This document shows positions 23,546-30,201 of a stretch of DNA of 64,000 nt, in pieces. Below the pieces are notes generated by a model. The model made no database searches, was not told the origin of the DNA, and worked only from the letters and a program-made list of their open reading frames with translations. How positions within the stretch are numbered: the stretch's first letter is position 1; each line of letters begins with the position of its first letter. The stretch comes from a virus. The DNA lies in IMG/VR virus record IMGVR_UViG_3300027917_000019, positions 1 through 64,000 of that record; one strand, 5' to 3'. The translations under genes and the position numbers were made by a program.

Positions 23546-24973
23546 ATGCCGTCTCCAATTACAGACATAGATCGAAGTATTCGCAGACTCGAAGGTAAGG
23601 TTGTCATCAGAACAACCGCCCCTCTGGATATCTATGTGAACGGAGTTACTGGAGATGATAGTAACCCTGGCACTGCTGAAGCACCTCTAGAGACCATCGG
23701 TGCTGCATATCAACTGATTCCAGATCGTGTCTCGAACCGCGTGATTGTCCATCTTGGGCCACACAGTGGTGATGGGTACCGAATACCGCTTCTTCGTAAC
23801 AGATTTACGGACAAGAACATCTATGTGGTGGGTGAAGTAGACACGGTTCTATACACAGGTACAGTGGCTGCGGGCAGTGATGACCACACGCTGGTAGATA
23901 GCGTTGGTGGTTTCACTACCGACGAGTATATGACCAGATCTATTGAGATCTTGACAGGAGCAGCTGCCGGTGATCGTCGTACTGTATTTGGACACGATGC
24001 TACTACCATAACGCCTCTAGCTCAGTTTAGTGCCGCCTTGCAGGCTGGAGATACGTATAGAATCTTCGAACCTGCTGTGATTGTACGAGAACCCGGCCCT
24101 GATAAGAGCATCTACTGGGCAGAGGGTGTTCGTGGTAGCTCTACTGGAAAGCATGATCTTTATACTGGAATCTTCTTTGTAAACCTGACTGTTTCTTTGT
24201 ATAACATTCTAGGAGACCAGAACTTAGTCAATACTAACAGTGTAACTGGGTTTTATGGTTGTAACACTCGCTACAACGGTCTAGCGTCGGTGGGTAGCCA
24301 CGATTCAGTTTTCCTGGCTGGTATGGACCAAAATATCAATGGAGTAGGTGCAGTAGCTCTTGGTCCTGAAGCGGATTTTGACTTGCCCAGCAGAACAAGC
24401 TGGAGGGGTTGGGGTTTGGCTTATGCTCAAGACAATCTAGATGATAGTTACATGGCTGGAGGATTCCACAGTGGCTATTGGATTTTTGGAGACTTGGGGC
24501 ACATCATCAGGTCGGGGAACGTCACTATCTGGAACTGTAGGTGTCCAGGTAGGATTGGTGTACTAAACAACTCTGAAGACCCTGTTATCATTCGTATTTA
24601 CGGGGTCTATAACAAGATTCCTGCTGAAATTGAAAACTACCTGGATGTTGATGGTCCTAATGTTGATTTGACTTTGAGCGTCGTCAACATCACTACTACA
24701 ACTAACCCAGGAATTAAGGCTCAGCGCGGCGCACATGTGTATATAGCAGGGGCTACAACAATCGATTCTGGTTCTCAAATAGGGATTTTGGCACAAACCG
24801 GTGCTGTTGTAACGTTTTCAGGTGCTGCAGCCCCAACTATTACTACTACTGGAAATGATACTGAAGTTGTAAATGCCGAGGGTGTTAATGCAACTCGTGC
24901 CATGTCTGGATACGACGCGCTAGGTAAACATATTGCTGCTCCAGATGGAACTGTAATCAAGAGAGTGTTCTAA
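23546..24973 (+). CDS. Beta-helix tail protein, copy 1, 475 aa
   Basis: N-terminal anchor ITDIDRSIRRLEG is followed by LDIYVNGVTGDDSNPGT, the usual start of right-handed beta-helix (pectate-lyase-like) phage proteins, then parallel beta repeats. The C-terminus ATRAMSGYDALGKHIAAPDG is shared with the next gene. Probably a receptor-binding or depolymerase protein. Confidence 0.75.
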   Translation: MPSPITDIDRSIRRLEGKVVIRTTAPLDIYVNGVTGDDSNPGTAEAPLETIGAAYQLIPDRVSNRVIVHLGPHSGDGYRIPLLRNRFTDKNIYVVGEVDTVLYTGTVAAGSDDHTLVDSVGGFTTDEYMTRSIEILTGAAAGDRRTVFGHDATTITPLAQFSAALQAGDTYRIFEPAVIVREPGPDKSIYWAEGVRGSSTGKHDLYTGIFFVNLTVSLYNILGDQNLVNTNSVTGFYGCNTRYNGLASVGSHDSVFLAGMDQNINGVGAVALGPEADFDLPSRTSWRGWGLAYAQDNLDDSYMAGGFHSGYWIFGDLGHIIRSGNVTIWNCRCPGRIGVLNNSEDPVIIRIYGVYNKIPAEIENYLDVDGPNVDLTLSVVNITTTTNPGIKAQRGAHVYIAGATTIDSGSQIGILAQTGAVVTFSGAAAPTITTTGNDTEVVNAEGVNATRAMSGYDALGKHIAAPDGTVIKRVF

Positions 24974-26403
24974 TGGGTACCACAGACATAGACAGGCGTA
25001 TAGATATACTGGAAGGGCGTACTCTTCATTCGACCACAGGTACCCTTGACATCTATGTCTCTGGTGTAAGTGGAGATGACTCAGCCGCAGGCACTGAGAG
25101 TGCTCCTATTGCTACTATCGCTGAGGCTTACCGACGGACCCCTGACATAGTTAGAGATCCTGTTCGTATTCATTTGGGGCCTCATGCAGGTGCTGGGTAC
25201 GAGATTCCAACTTTTCAAAACAAGAAGCTGTATAACAACGTTTATGTATTCAGTGACGAGACTACAACACTTTCCACAGGTATTGCAGATGCGGGAGGTA
25301 GTGTAAACGCTCTTGTAGACACCGTTGGAGGGTTTACAGTAGACGAGCATCTTGGTGTCTCTATCGAGATCCTGACTGGTGATGCAGCCGGAGACCGTAG
25401 AATGGTGACAGCAAACACTGCTGACACTTTTACACCCTCTGCTCCGTTCAGTGCTGCTATTTCTGCTGGAGACACCTATCGTTTGTTTGAACCTTCTGTA
25501 GTAGTTTTCTGTGAAGAAGGATTACCAGCAACTCCTGGTTCTGGTTTGGTTGCTAAGAACGCAGGTAACTTCGGAAGACTTGGAGATTCCCTTTCTCCCT
25601 TTGGTATTGATGATGGTCGCGGGATGTTGGTGTTTGCTAACCTGATCTGGGACACTACATCAGTTGAAGGCGGTTTGGCTTCTTCTACTATAGCTTTTTG
25701 GGGGATAAAGATAACCGGAGATGATTGGCAGCCTATTTCTCAAGGTGATTCGCTAGTACTGATGGGAATGGATGTATCTCAACCGAGTGCGTTTGCCCCG
25801 ATGTATGATTTGGGAGCAAAAAGCAGCACAAGCTGGAAAGGATGGGGAGTTTCCCAAACCAACGCACCTGGAGGTATGTCATTCTTTACAAAAGCTAGTG
25901 GCTACATAATTTCAGGGCCTGCTGGAACGCTGGGAATTCAACAAAGTGCTCAGGTTGTCCTTTACGGGGGACGAATTCTAGCTGGACTTATTTCTTTTTC
26001 TCCCGGGCAATTGCCTAACCCACACAGCATGTTGATTAAGGGAGCGTCTGCATCACTTCCGTTCATAATAGACGGCAAAGTGACCCTACAAGGGCTTAAC
26101 GTAAAAGCACAGTTTCTCTGGTGTACTATAGATTCTGCTGAAGATGGTGTTGCTGTATTGGACGGTGCTGAGTGCAGGCTTGGGTCCACTACCATTACAG
26201 TGACTGGAACCAACGATGGTATAGTAGCTAGTACTCAAGGAAAGGTTACGTTTTCCAACGTAACTGTGAATGTGGCTACAGGTGTAGAGACTCGCGTAAC
26301 GGACGCAGAGGGTGTTGACGTTACTAGGACAATTGCTGCATACGATGCTAAAGGGAAGTACATTGCAGTCTCAGACGGTACTGTTATCCAAAGGGTAATC
26401 TAA
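24973..26403 (+). CDS. Beta-helix tail protein, copy 2, 476 aa
   Basis: Tandem paralogue of copy 1: the same anchor (TDIDRRIDILEG), LDIYVSGVSGDDSAAGT, and C-terminus VTRTIAAYDAKGKYIAVSDG. The middle is diverged, which suggests alternative receptor specificity. It overlaps copy 1 by 1 nt. Confidence 0.75.
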   Translation: MGTTDIDRRIDILEGRTLHSTTGTLDIYVSGVSGDDSAAGTESAPIATIAEAYRRTPDIVRDPVRIHLGPHAGAGYEIPTFQNKKLYNNVYVFSDETTTLSTGIADAGGSVNALVDTVGGFTVDEHLGVSIEILTGDAAGDRRMVTANTADTFTPSAPFSAAISAGDTYRLFEPSVVVFCEEGLPATPGSGLVAKNAGNFGRLGDSLSPFGIDDGRGMLVFANLIWDTTSVEGGLASSTIAFWGIKITGDDWQPISQGDSLVLMGMDVSQPSAFAPMYDLGAKSSTSWKGWGVSQTNAPGGMSFFTKASGYIISGPAGTLGIQQSAQVVLYGGRILAGLISFSPGQLPNPHSMLIKGASASLPFIIDGKVTLQGLNVKAQFLWCTIDSAEDGVAVLDGAECRLGSTTITVTGTNDGIVASTQGKVTFSNVTVNVATGVETRVTDAEGVDVTRTIAAYDAKGKYIAVSDGTVIQRVI

Positions 26404-26984
26404 TGACTGGTAGTCTAGGATCTTTGAATTTGACTCCCGAGCTTACTGAAGCTTTGGAGAAGGCGTGTGGTGCTGTCTATGAACTAGAACGTATACACGT
26501 CCCCGCAGTCACTCCTTCTGCAGCTTCAAACTCTCCCGGAAAACAACCAACCGTTGTTTTGGTGAATGCTTCTATTCTTGGGCTAGCAATGACCGTAGAT
26601 ACTGATGATGCTTTGCGGTTGTACAAGCTACCCTTTAGTTATGCGGGTAACGCTTCATTCCATGTACATTGGACTAAATCTACCAATACAGACGATTCTG
26701 GAAAGACAGTTCGTTGGAGAATTAGTTATACTGTTTTCGACGGTAAGACTGAAGAGGTTACTGGAGCACCAGCTACTGTTGAGTACGAAGATACCTATGT
26801 AGACTCTGGAACAACTACTCGCTATGTATATTGTACTCCAGACATCCTTGTTGATGGTGAATTTGAATCGGCGCACTATGTGGGTGTGAAGATTGAGGCT
26901 ATTTCCCCCTCTGCAGGTACGCCGTTGACAGACCCCGTCGTTGTTTCATTGGATCTGGTTTACGATCAACAGATTCACCTTTGA
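26403..26984 (+). CDS. Structural beta protein, 193 aa
   Basis: An N-terminal helix precedes a beta-sandwich-type region with FHVHWTKS and YVGVKIEAIS. It follows the beta-helix pair with a 1-nt overlap and may attach or cap them. Confidence 0.6.
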   Translation: MTGSLGSLNLTPELTEALEKACGAVYELERIHVPAVTPSAASNSPGKQPTVVLVNASILGLAMTVDTDDALRLYKLPFSYAGNASFHVHWTKSTNTDDSGKTVRWRISYTVFDGKTEEVTGAPATVEYEDTYVDSGTTTRYVYCTPDILVDGEFESAHYVGVKIEAISPSAGTPLTDPVVVSLDLVYDQQIHL

Positions 26985-26996
26985 GTAAAAAAAGGC

Positions 26997-27024
26997 TTGA
27001 CGGTACCTATAGGTATGCTATCAT
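26997..27024 (+). promoter_or_regulatory. Promoter TTGACG-N16-TATCAT
   Basis: It lies 7 nt before the ATG of the small gene at 27032. Confidence 0.65.
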
Positions 27025-27031
27025 GAGGGAT

Positions 27032-27157
27032 ATGTTGTCTAAGCGCTATACATCTTTGTCGAAATCCCTAGCCTTCCTCGCAGAAGGACAGGGATGGTGC
27101 GCCTTTGTACAACCAATTCATGTGCGCGATAATAACACGGAGGACGGCTCCGCATAG
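27032..27157 (+). CDS. Small protein, 41 aa
   Basis: MLSKRYTSLSKSLAF start; single cysteine in GWCAF. It has its own promoter and terminator, so it is an isolated unit. The predicted transcription start lies at the ATG. Function is unknown. Confidence 0.5.
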   Translation: MLSKRYTSLSKSLAFLAEGQGWCAFVQPIHVRDNNTEDGSA

Positions 27158-27182
27158 ACTTACAGGTAGGTCATATTGCAAC

Positions 27183-27213
27183 GCCGTCCCGGATTTCCGA
27201 GACGGCTTTTTTT
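27183..27213 (+). terminator. Intrinsic terminator
   Basis: GCCGTC-C-CGG, loop ATTT, CCG-A-GACGGC, followed by seven T. It separates the tail genes from the tRNA island. Confidence 0.85.
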
Positions 27214-27223
27214 GTTTGTGGGG

Positions 27224-27252
27224 TTGACAAGAGGTTCGAGGGTACCTAGATT
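27224..27252 (+). promoter_or_regulatory. Promoter TTGACA-N17-TAGATT of the tRNA island
   Basis: The predicted transcription start is about 4 nt before the first tRNA. Confidence 0.75.
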
Positions 27253-27262
27253 CCCTCCACAC

Positions 27263-27335
27263 GCTGTCGAAGCTAAACAGGCGAAGCACCTGGTTCTTAC
27301 CCAGGCAATAGGGGGTTCGAGTCCCTCCGGCAGTA
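27263..27335 (+). tRNA. tRNA-Lys(CTT)
   Basis: Acceptor GCTGTCG/CGGCAGT, loop TTCTTAC, canonical T-loop TTCGAGT. No CCA is encoded. Confidence 0.88.
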
Positions 27336-27336
27336 C

Positions 27337-27412
27337 TCGGGATTAGCTCAGCGGTAGAGCGACGGTCTCTGACACCGTGTCAGCGGGGGTTCGAATCCCT
27401 CATCCCGGACCA
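27337..27412 (+). tRNA. tRNA-Gln(CTG)
   Basis: Acceptor TCGGGAT/ATCCCGG, loop CTCTGAC, encoded CCA. Confidence 0.9.
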
Positions 27413-27413
27413 T

Positions 27414-27489
27414 TGTAGGGTAGGCTAACTGGGAAGCCGCCTGACTGTTACTCAGGAAGATGCAGGTTCGAAGCCTGCCCCTACAGCCA
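27414..27489 (+). tRNA. tRNA-Asn(GTT), copy 1
   Basis: Acceptor TGTAGGG/CCCTACA, loop CTGTTAC, encoded CCA. Confidence 0.9.
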
Positions 27490-27492
27490 CCC

Positions 27493-27521
27493 TTGACAGG
27501 GTTTGTGATCGTGACTATGTT
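27493..27521 (+). promoter_or_regulatory. Promoter TTGACA-N17-TATGTT
   Basis: An internal promoter that would feed the segment with aberrant tRNAs and Y-like RNAs. Confidence 0.6.
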
Positions 27522-27610
27522 GCGATACTTGACAACTCAATAGGTAGATTTTCGTGCTTCCTTAGGAAGTACTGTCAGTGCGGCCCAATTACGGTCGACG
27601 ACTGACTTAT

Positions 27611-27733
27611 GCCTGGGTAGTATAAAGTCCAGCCGTGCCCAATGTCCGGTTATACGCCGATTGAAGCGGATGGTGAGAAAGTACACTTGAACTTAGAATT
27701 CAAGAGGTGGTGGTTTGAATCCATCCCCGGGAG
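27611..27733 (+). tRNA. Aberrant tRNA-like RNA (Leu/Ser-like)
   Basis: The 3' part has a T-arm GGTGG-TTTGAAT-CCATC and acceptor strand CCCGGGA that pairs imperfectly with GCCTGGG at 27611. The D-loop is expanded. A stem CTTGAA/TTCAAG with loop CTTAGAA looks like a Leu(TAG) anticodon arm but sits where a variable arm would be. About 120 nt in all. Probably not a normal decoder. Confidence 0.4.
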
Positions 27734-27762
27734 ACACTTTTGAGAGTCTTTAGGCTCTCTAT

Positions 27763-27833
27763 ACCGAAGCAGCTCTGGCAGAGCACCCACACATGGTGGG
27801 AGGTCGGTGGTTTAAATCCATCCTTCGGTGCCA
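27763..27833 (+). tRNA. Aberrant tRNA-like RNA (CAT-containing loop)
   Basis: Acceptor ACCGAAG/CTTCGGT and D-arm are good and CCA is encoded. The anticodon stem CCCAC/GTGGG encloses only 5 nt (ACATG) and the T-loop is TTTAAAT. Decoding is doubtful. Confidence 0.5.
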
Positions 27834-27837
27834 TTAT

Positions 27838-27921
27838 GGGACAGTAGCTCAGGATAGAGCGCTTGTATCCGTCATCGAGCGTGACAAGAGGTCGGAGAGT
27901 CGACACCTCCCTGTCCCCCCA
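27838..27921 (+). tRNA. Aberrant tRNA-like RNA with 17-nt anticodon loop
   Basis: Acceptor GGGACAG/CTGTCCC, normal D-arm and encoded CCA, but CTTGT/ACAAG encloses 17 nt and the T-loop is GTCGACA with an A:C pair. No anticodon can be assigned. Confidence 0.5.
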
Positions 27922-27925
27922 TTTT

Positions 27926-27990
27926 TGGTGAATGCAACAGCGATTACATCAAACCATACTGAACAAATATCACTGTTATTTTTGTCACCG
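27926..27990 (+). ncRNA. Y-RNA-like element A
   Basis: Outer stem TGGTGA/TCACCG, inner stem ACAG-C-GAT / ATC-A-CTGT, loop starting TACATC, and 3' internal loop TATTTTTG. It lies 4 nt after a tRNA-like CCA and 5 nt before tRNA-Trp. Elements B, C and D share this layout with different stem sequences that preserve pairing. The proposed partner is the Ro60 protein at 38873. Confidence 0.65.
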
Positions 27991-27995
27991 CTTTT

Positions 27996-28069
27996 ACGTC
28001 GTAGAGTCATGGCGACCAAACTGCCTCCAAAACAGTTCTGAGAGGGTTCGATTCCTTCACGGCGTGCCG
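27996..28069 (+). tRNA. tRNA-Trp(CCA)
   Basis: Acceptor ACGTCGT/ACGGCGT, anticodon loop CTCCAAA, C:A pair at positions 31-39, short D-loop, canonical T-loop. The 3' end is encoded as CCG. Confidence 0.78.
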
Positions 28070-28070
28070 A

Positions 28071-28205
28071 CAGTTTAGAGAATGCCTGAGTTGGGATTAC
28101 ATCGCTTGAACACGACGATTGCAGGTTCGATTCCTGTCCACTCCACCATATGGGGTGGCCTATGGTAGGTAGAAAAACATCTCTCTCGCTTTTGTCTCTA
28201 AACTG
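28071..28205 (+). ncRNA. yrlA-like: YrlA-type Y RNA with permuted tRNA-like module (element D)
   Basis: Outer stem CAGTTTAGAGA/TCTCTAAACTG (11 bp), internal loop with TCGCTTTTG on the 3' side, inner stem GGGAT/ATCTC, then TACATC. Inside, in permuted tRNA order, are a T-arm (GCAGG-TTCGATT-CCTGT, 28121-28137), acceptor strand CCACTCC, ACCA, TAT, acceptor strand GGGGTGG (28152-28158) and a D-arm-like CCTA-TGG-TAGG. YrlA RNAs have this design, with the Ro-binding stem in place of the anticodon arm. It lies 1 nt after tRNA-Trp and 5 nt before tRNA-Arg. Confidence 0.78.
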
Positions 28206-28210
28206 CATTT

Positions 28211-28286
28211 GCTCCGGTAGCTCAGAGGAAGAGCACAACGCTACGAACGTTGGATTGCGGGGGTTCGAATCCCTCTCGGAGTGCCA
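28211..28286 (+). tRNA. tRNA-Arg(ACG)
   Basis: Acceptor GCTCCGG/TCGGAGT, loop CTACGAA, encoded CCA directly followed by element B. Confidence 0.9.
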
Positions 28287-28370
28287 TGGTGGATGCGATT
28301 TGTGATTACATCTCTGAGTAAGTGATCTTGAGCTACGGCTCATGCAAACATCACAGTCATTTTGCCACCA
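28287..28370 (+). ncRNA. Y-RNA-like element B
   Basis: Outer stem TGGTGG/CCACCA and inner stem TGTGAT/ATCACA, both compensated relative to A and C. The loop starts TACATC and holds a hairpin TGAGC-TACG-GCTCA. The 3' internal loop is GTCATTTTG. It begins at the base after the upstream CCA and ends 5 nt before the next tRNA-like gene. Confidence 0.65.
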
Positions 28371-28375
28371 ACTAT

Positions 28376-28442
28376 TACGCGGTAGACTAAATGCAAGTTG
28401 CCCTAAGGGGAGATGGTGGGTCGCATCCATCCCGCGTAGCCA
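28376..28442 (+). tRNA. Mini tRNA-like RNA without a normal anticodon arm
   Basis: Perfect acceptor TACGCGG/CCGCGTA with encoded CCA, D-stem GACT/AGTT, T-arm GGTGG-GTCGCAT-CCATC. Only 14 nt separate the D and T arms, room for a CCC-TAA-GGG stub. At 67 nt it cannot decode normally. Confidence 0.55.
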
Positions 28443-28443
28443 A

Positions 28444-28518
28444 GCTTCGGTAGCTCAGTGGTAGAGCGCTTGCCTGAAGAGCAGGGCGTCGGGGGTTCAA
28501 TTCCCTCTCGAAGCACCA
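28444..28518 (+). tRNA. tRNA-Phe(GAA)
   Basis: Acceptor GCTTCGG/TCGAAGC, loop CTGAAGA, encoded CCA directly followed by element C. Confidence 0.9.
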
Positions 28519-28590
28519 CGGTGAATAGATAAATGATTACATCGCTGTTTTGGTTAACTGCTATCCTACGTCATTGTCGTTTTGTCACCG
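28519..28590 (+). ncRNA. Y-RNA-like element C
   Basis: Outer stem CGGTGA/TCACCG, inner stem AATGAT/GTCATT, loop starting TACATC, 3' internal loop GTCGTTTTG. It begins at the base after the tRNA-Phe CCA and ends 3 nt before tRNA-Asp. Confidence 0.65.
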
Positions 28591-28593
28591 TCT

Positions 28594-28667
28594 GCTACGT
28601 TGTGCATCTGGGATGCAGATCGGCTGTCTACCGGTTGAGATGGGTTCGATTCCCATACGTAGCGCCA
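28594..28667 (+). tRNA. tRNA-Asp(GTC)
   Basis: Acceptor GCTACGT/ACGTAGC, loop CTGTCTA, short 5-nt D-loop, encoded CCA. Confidence 0.85.
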
Positions 28668-28743
28668 CGGAATATAGCTGAGGCTGGTTTAGCACCACGT
28701 TAGGGGCGTGGAGACATCGGTTCGAATCCGGTTATTCCGACCA
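28668..28743 (+). tRNA. tRNA-Pro(AGG)
   Basis: Acceptor CGGAATA/TATTCCG, loop TTAGGGG, encoded CCA. Its last two bases are also the first two of the next tRNA. Confidence 0.88.
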
Positions 28744-28817
28744 GGGTATAGCTGAGGTTGGTTTAGCACCGCGTTCGGGGCGCGGAGACGGGGGTTCGAA
28801 TCCCTCTACCTTGACCA
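28742..28817 (+). tRNA. tRNA-Pro(CGG)
   Basis: Acceptor CAGGGTA/TACCTTG, loop TTCGGGG, encoded CCA. It overlaps the preceding tRNA by 2 nt. Confidence 0.88.
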
Positions 28818-28818
28818 T

Positions 28819-28876
28819 GGGTATAATGGCTCGGCCCTAAAATGAGCACGCAGCCACGGGCGCATCGTGGCACTTG
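28819..28876 (+). pseudogene. 5'-half tRNA remnant
   Basis: GGGTATA acceptor strand, D-arm GCTC/GAGC and a hairpin GCCACG-GGCGCAT-CGTGGC, then no T-arm. It abuts the Tyr tRNA, whose 3' acceptor strand could pair with it. Confidence 0.4.
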
Positions 28877-28964
28877 GGGTGCTTCGCACGTTGGCAGTGC
28901 AGCCTGTCTGTAAAACAGGTCGGGACATAGATCCTAGGGGTTTCGACTACCTCAGTACCCACCA
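28877..28964 (+). tRNA. tRNA-Tyr(GTA)
   Basis: Acceptor GGGTGCT/AGTACCC, loop CTGTAAA, long variable arm, T-arm GGGGT-TTCGACT-ACCTC, encoded CCA. Confidence 0.85.
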
Positions 28965-28965
28965 T

Positions 28966-29040
28966 TCACAGGTAACTCAGTGGTAGAGTGTCTGGCTGTT
29001 AACCAGGTCGTCGCGGGTTCGATTCCTGCCCTGTGAGCCA
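28966..29040 (+). tRNA. tRNA-Asn(GTT), copy 2
   Basis: Acceptor TCACAGG/CCTGTGA, loop CTGTTAA, encoded CCA. Confidence 0.9.
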
Positions 29041-29041
29041 T

Positions 29042-29116
29042 TGTCCTGTCGTCTAACGGTGAAGGCGTCCGGCTGATAACCGGAAAACGAAGGTTCAACT
29101 CCTTCCAGGACAACCA
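29042..29116 (+). tRNA. tRNA-Ile(GAT)
   Basis: Acceptor TGTCCTG/CAGGACA, loop CTGATAA, encoded CCA. Confidence 0.9.
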
Positions 29117-29117
29117 C

Positions 29118-29203
29118 ACAGGTGTGGCGGAATGGCAGACGCGCTAGACTAAGGATCTAGTGTCCGAAAGGACGTGGAGGTTCGACTCCTCTCATCTGTA
29201 CCA
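29118..29203 (+). tRNA. tRNA-Leu(AAG)
   Basis: Acceptor ACAGGTG/CATCTGT, loop CTAAGGA, long variable arm GTCC/GGAC, encoded CCA. Confidence 0.9.
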
Positions 29204-29210
29204 AATTATG

Positions 29211-29285
29211 GTGGCTGTAGTGTAACGGTTAGCACAACTGGTTGTGGTCCAGTTAGTGAGGGTTCAAATCCCTCCAGTCACACCA
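29211..29285 (+). tRNA. tRNA-His(GTG)
   Basis: Acceptor GTGGCTG/CAGTCAC, loop TTGTGGT, encoded CCA. A G precedes position 1, as expected for His. Its 3' end overlaps the protease gene on the other strand. Confidence 0.9.
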
Positions 29286-29988
29286 CTCCGGGCACAACAC
29301 CACGGCGTCTGAGAACCTCTTCAACAGACGTTCTGTGTACGATACCTACCATATTCCAGGCGCCACGTCGCCATCCCCAAGAGACTAGCCCAACAATCTC
29401 TCCGGAATCGTTGAAAACGGGTCCACCACTCATTCCAGGGTACACAACAGCATTGATGAGTGTGTACGGCATTCCGTCGGATCCGGATCTAAGTGGGGAT
29501 ACTACTTGTCCACGACTGAAGTAGAAGACGTAACCAATGGGGTTTCCAAAAGCCTGGACAGAGTCTCCATAAGTCACGTCAGTAGTTGACACGGAAGCTG
29601 TGCCGTGGTGGGCTCTAGACAGTACAGAGTCTGGTGAAAGTAGAGCAACATCCTCTACGTCCCACACAATCTCTGGATGAAACAGATACGTGTTTGAAAA
29701 CTTTCCGGTGGCTACGTCATAATCTTGAAACGTACCAATCAACACTTCATCATTAACGTTGCCGTCAAAGTCTATGACACAGTGTGCGGCAGTTACAACG
29801 TAAGAATGTACAAAGGCACCAGAACAATAAGGGCGTAGTTCTCCAGATTCAGTTTTGAAAACTAATGTAGCAACGGTATCAAAATTGTCGAGTATGGATT
29901 GTTCGGGAGTAACTGGGGTAGTAACTACTTGCGTAGGAACGCAGGAAAGTAGTACTGAAGATAGGAAGACCAATAGTGCCTTGTGCAT
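29278..29988 (-). CDS. Trypsin-like serine protease lipoprotein, 236 aa
   Basis: The lipobox LLSC places the lipidated cysteine at residue 16. The catalytic triad is H69 (TAAHC), D113 (DVEDVALL) and S187 (GMSGGP), the chymotrypsin/S1 fold. It would be anchored outside the membrane. It is the only leftward gene in the tRNA island, with TAGGAG before its ATG. Its C-terminus overlaps tRNA-His. The target is unknown; surface-protein cleavage or superinfection exclusion are possibilities. Confidence 0.85.
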   Translation of the reverse strand: MHKALLVFLSSVLLSCVPTQVVTTPVTPEQSILDNFDTVATLVFKTESGELRPYCSGAFVHSYVVTAAHCVIDFDGNVNDEVLIGTFQDYDVATGKFSNTYLFHPEIVWDVEDVALLSPDSVLSRAHHGTASVSTTDVTYGDSVQAFGNPIGYVFYFSRGQVVSPLRSGSDGMPYTLINAVVYPGMSGGPVFNDSGEIVGLVSWGWRRGAWNMVGIVHRTSVEEVLRRRGVVPGVV

Positions 29989-30004
29989 TTACAACTCCTA
30001 CCCC

Positions 30005-30033
30005 TCGACATTTCAAGTAAAACCTAGTATCAT
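30005..30033 (+). promoter_or_regulatory. Promoter TCGACA-N17-TATCAT
   Basis: It precedes tRNA-Gln(TTG) by 13 nt and is divergent from the serine protease gene. Confidence 0.6.
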
Positions 30034-30046
30034 TGTAGCAGCTTAT

Positions 30047-30120
30047 TCCCGGTTCGTCTAATGGTAAGACGCTAGGCTTTGACCCTGGCTACGTGGGTTC
30101 GATTCCTACACCGGGTACCA
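30047..30120 (+). tRNA. tRNA-Gln(TTG)
   Basis: Acceptor TCCCGGT/ACCGGGT with a U:U first pair (weak first pairs are usual for Gln), loop CTTTGAC, encoded CCA. Confidence 0.87.
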
Positions 30121-30123
30121 TAT

Positions 30124-30200
30124 GGGTCCGTAGCTCAATCAGGCAGAGCATCCGGCTTTTAACCGGGCGGTTGTGGGTTCAATTCCCTCCGGGCCTACCA
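30124..30200 (+). tRNA. tRNA-Lys(TTT)
   Basis: Acceptor GGGTCCG/CGGGCCT, loop CTTTTAA, encoded CCA. Confidence 0.9.
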
Positions 30201-30201
30201 A

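Noticed and set aside
28088-28148. A conventional tRNA around the T-arm at 28121
   Set aside because: There is no D-arm and the acceptor would need a bulge, while the permuted pairing with GGGGTGG at 28152-28158 is complete.
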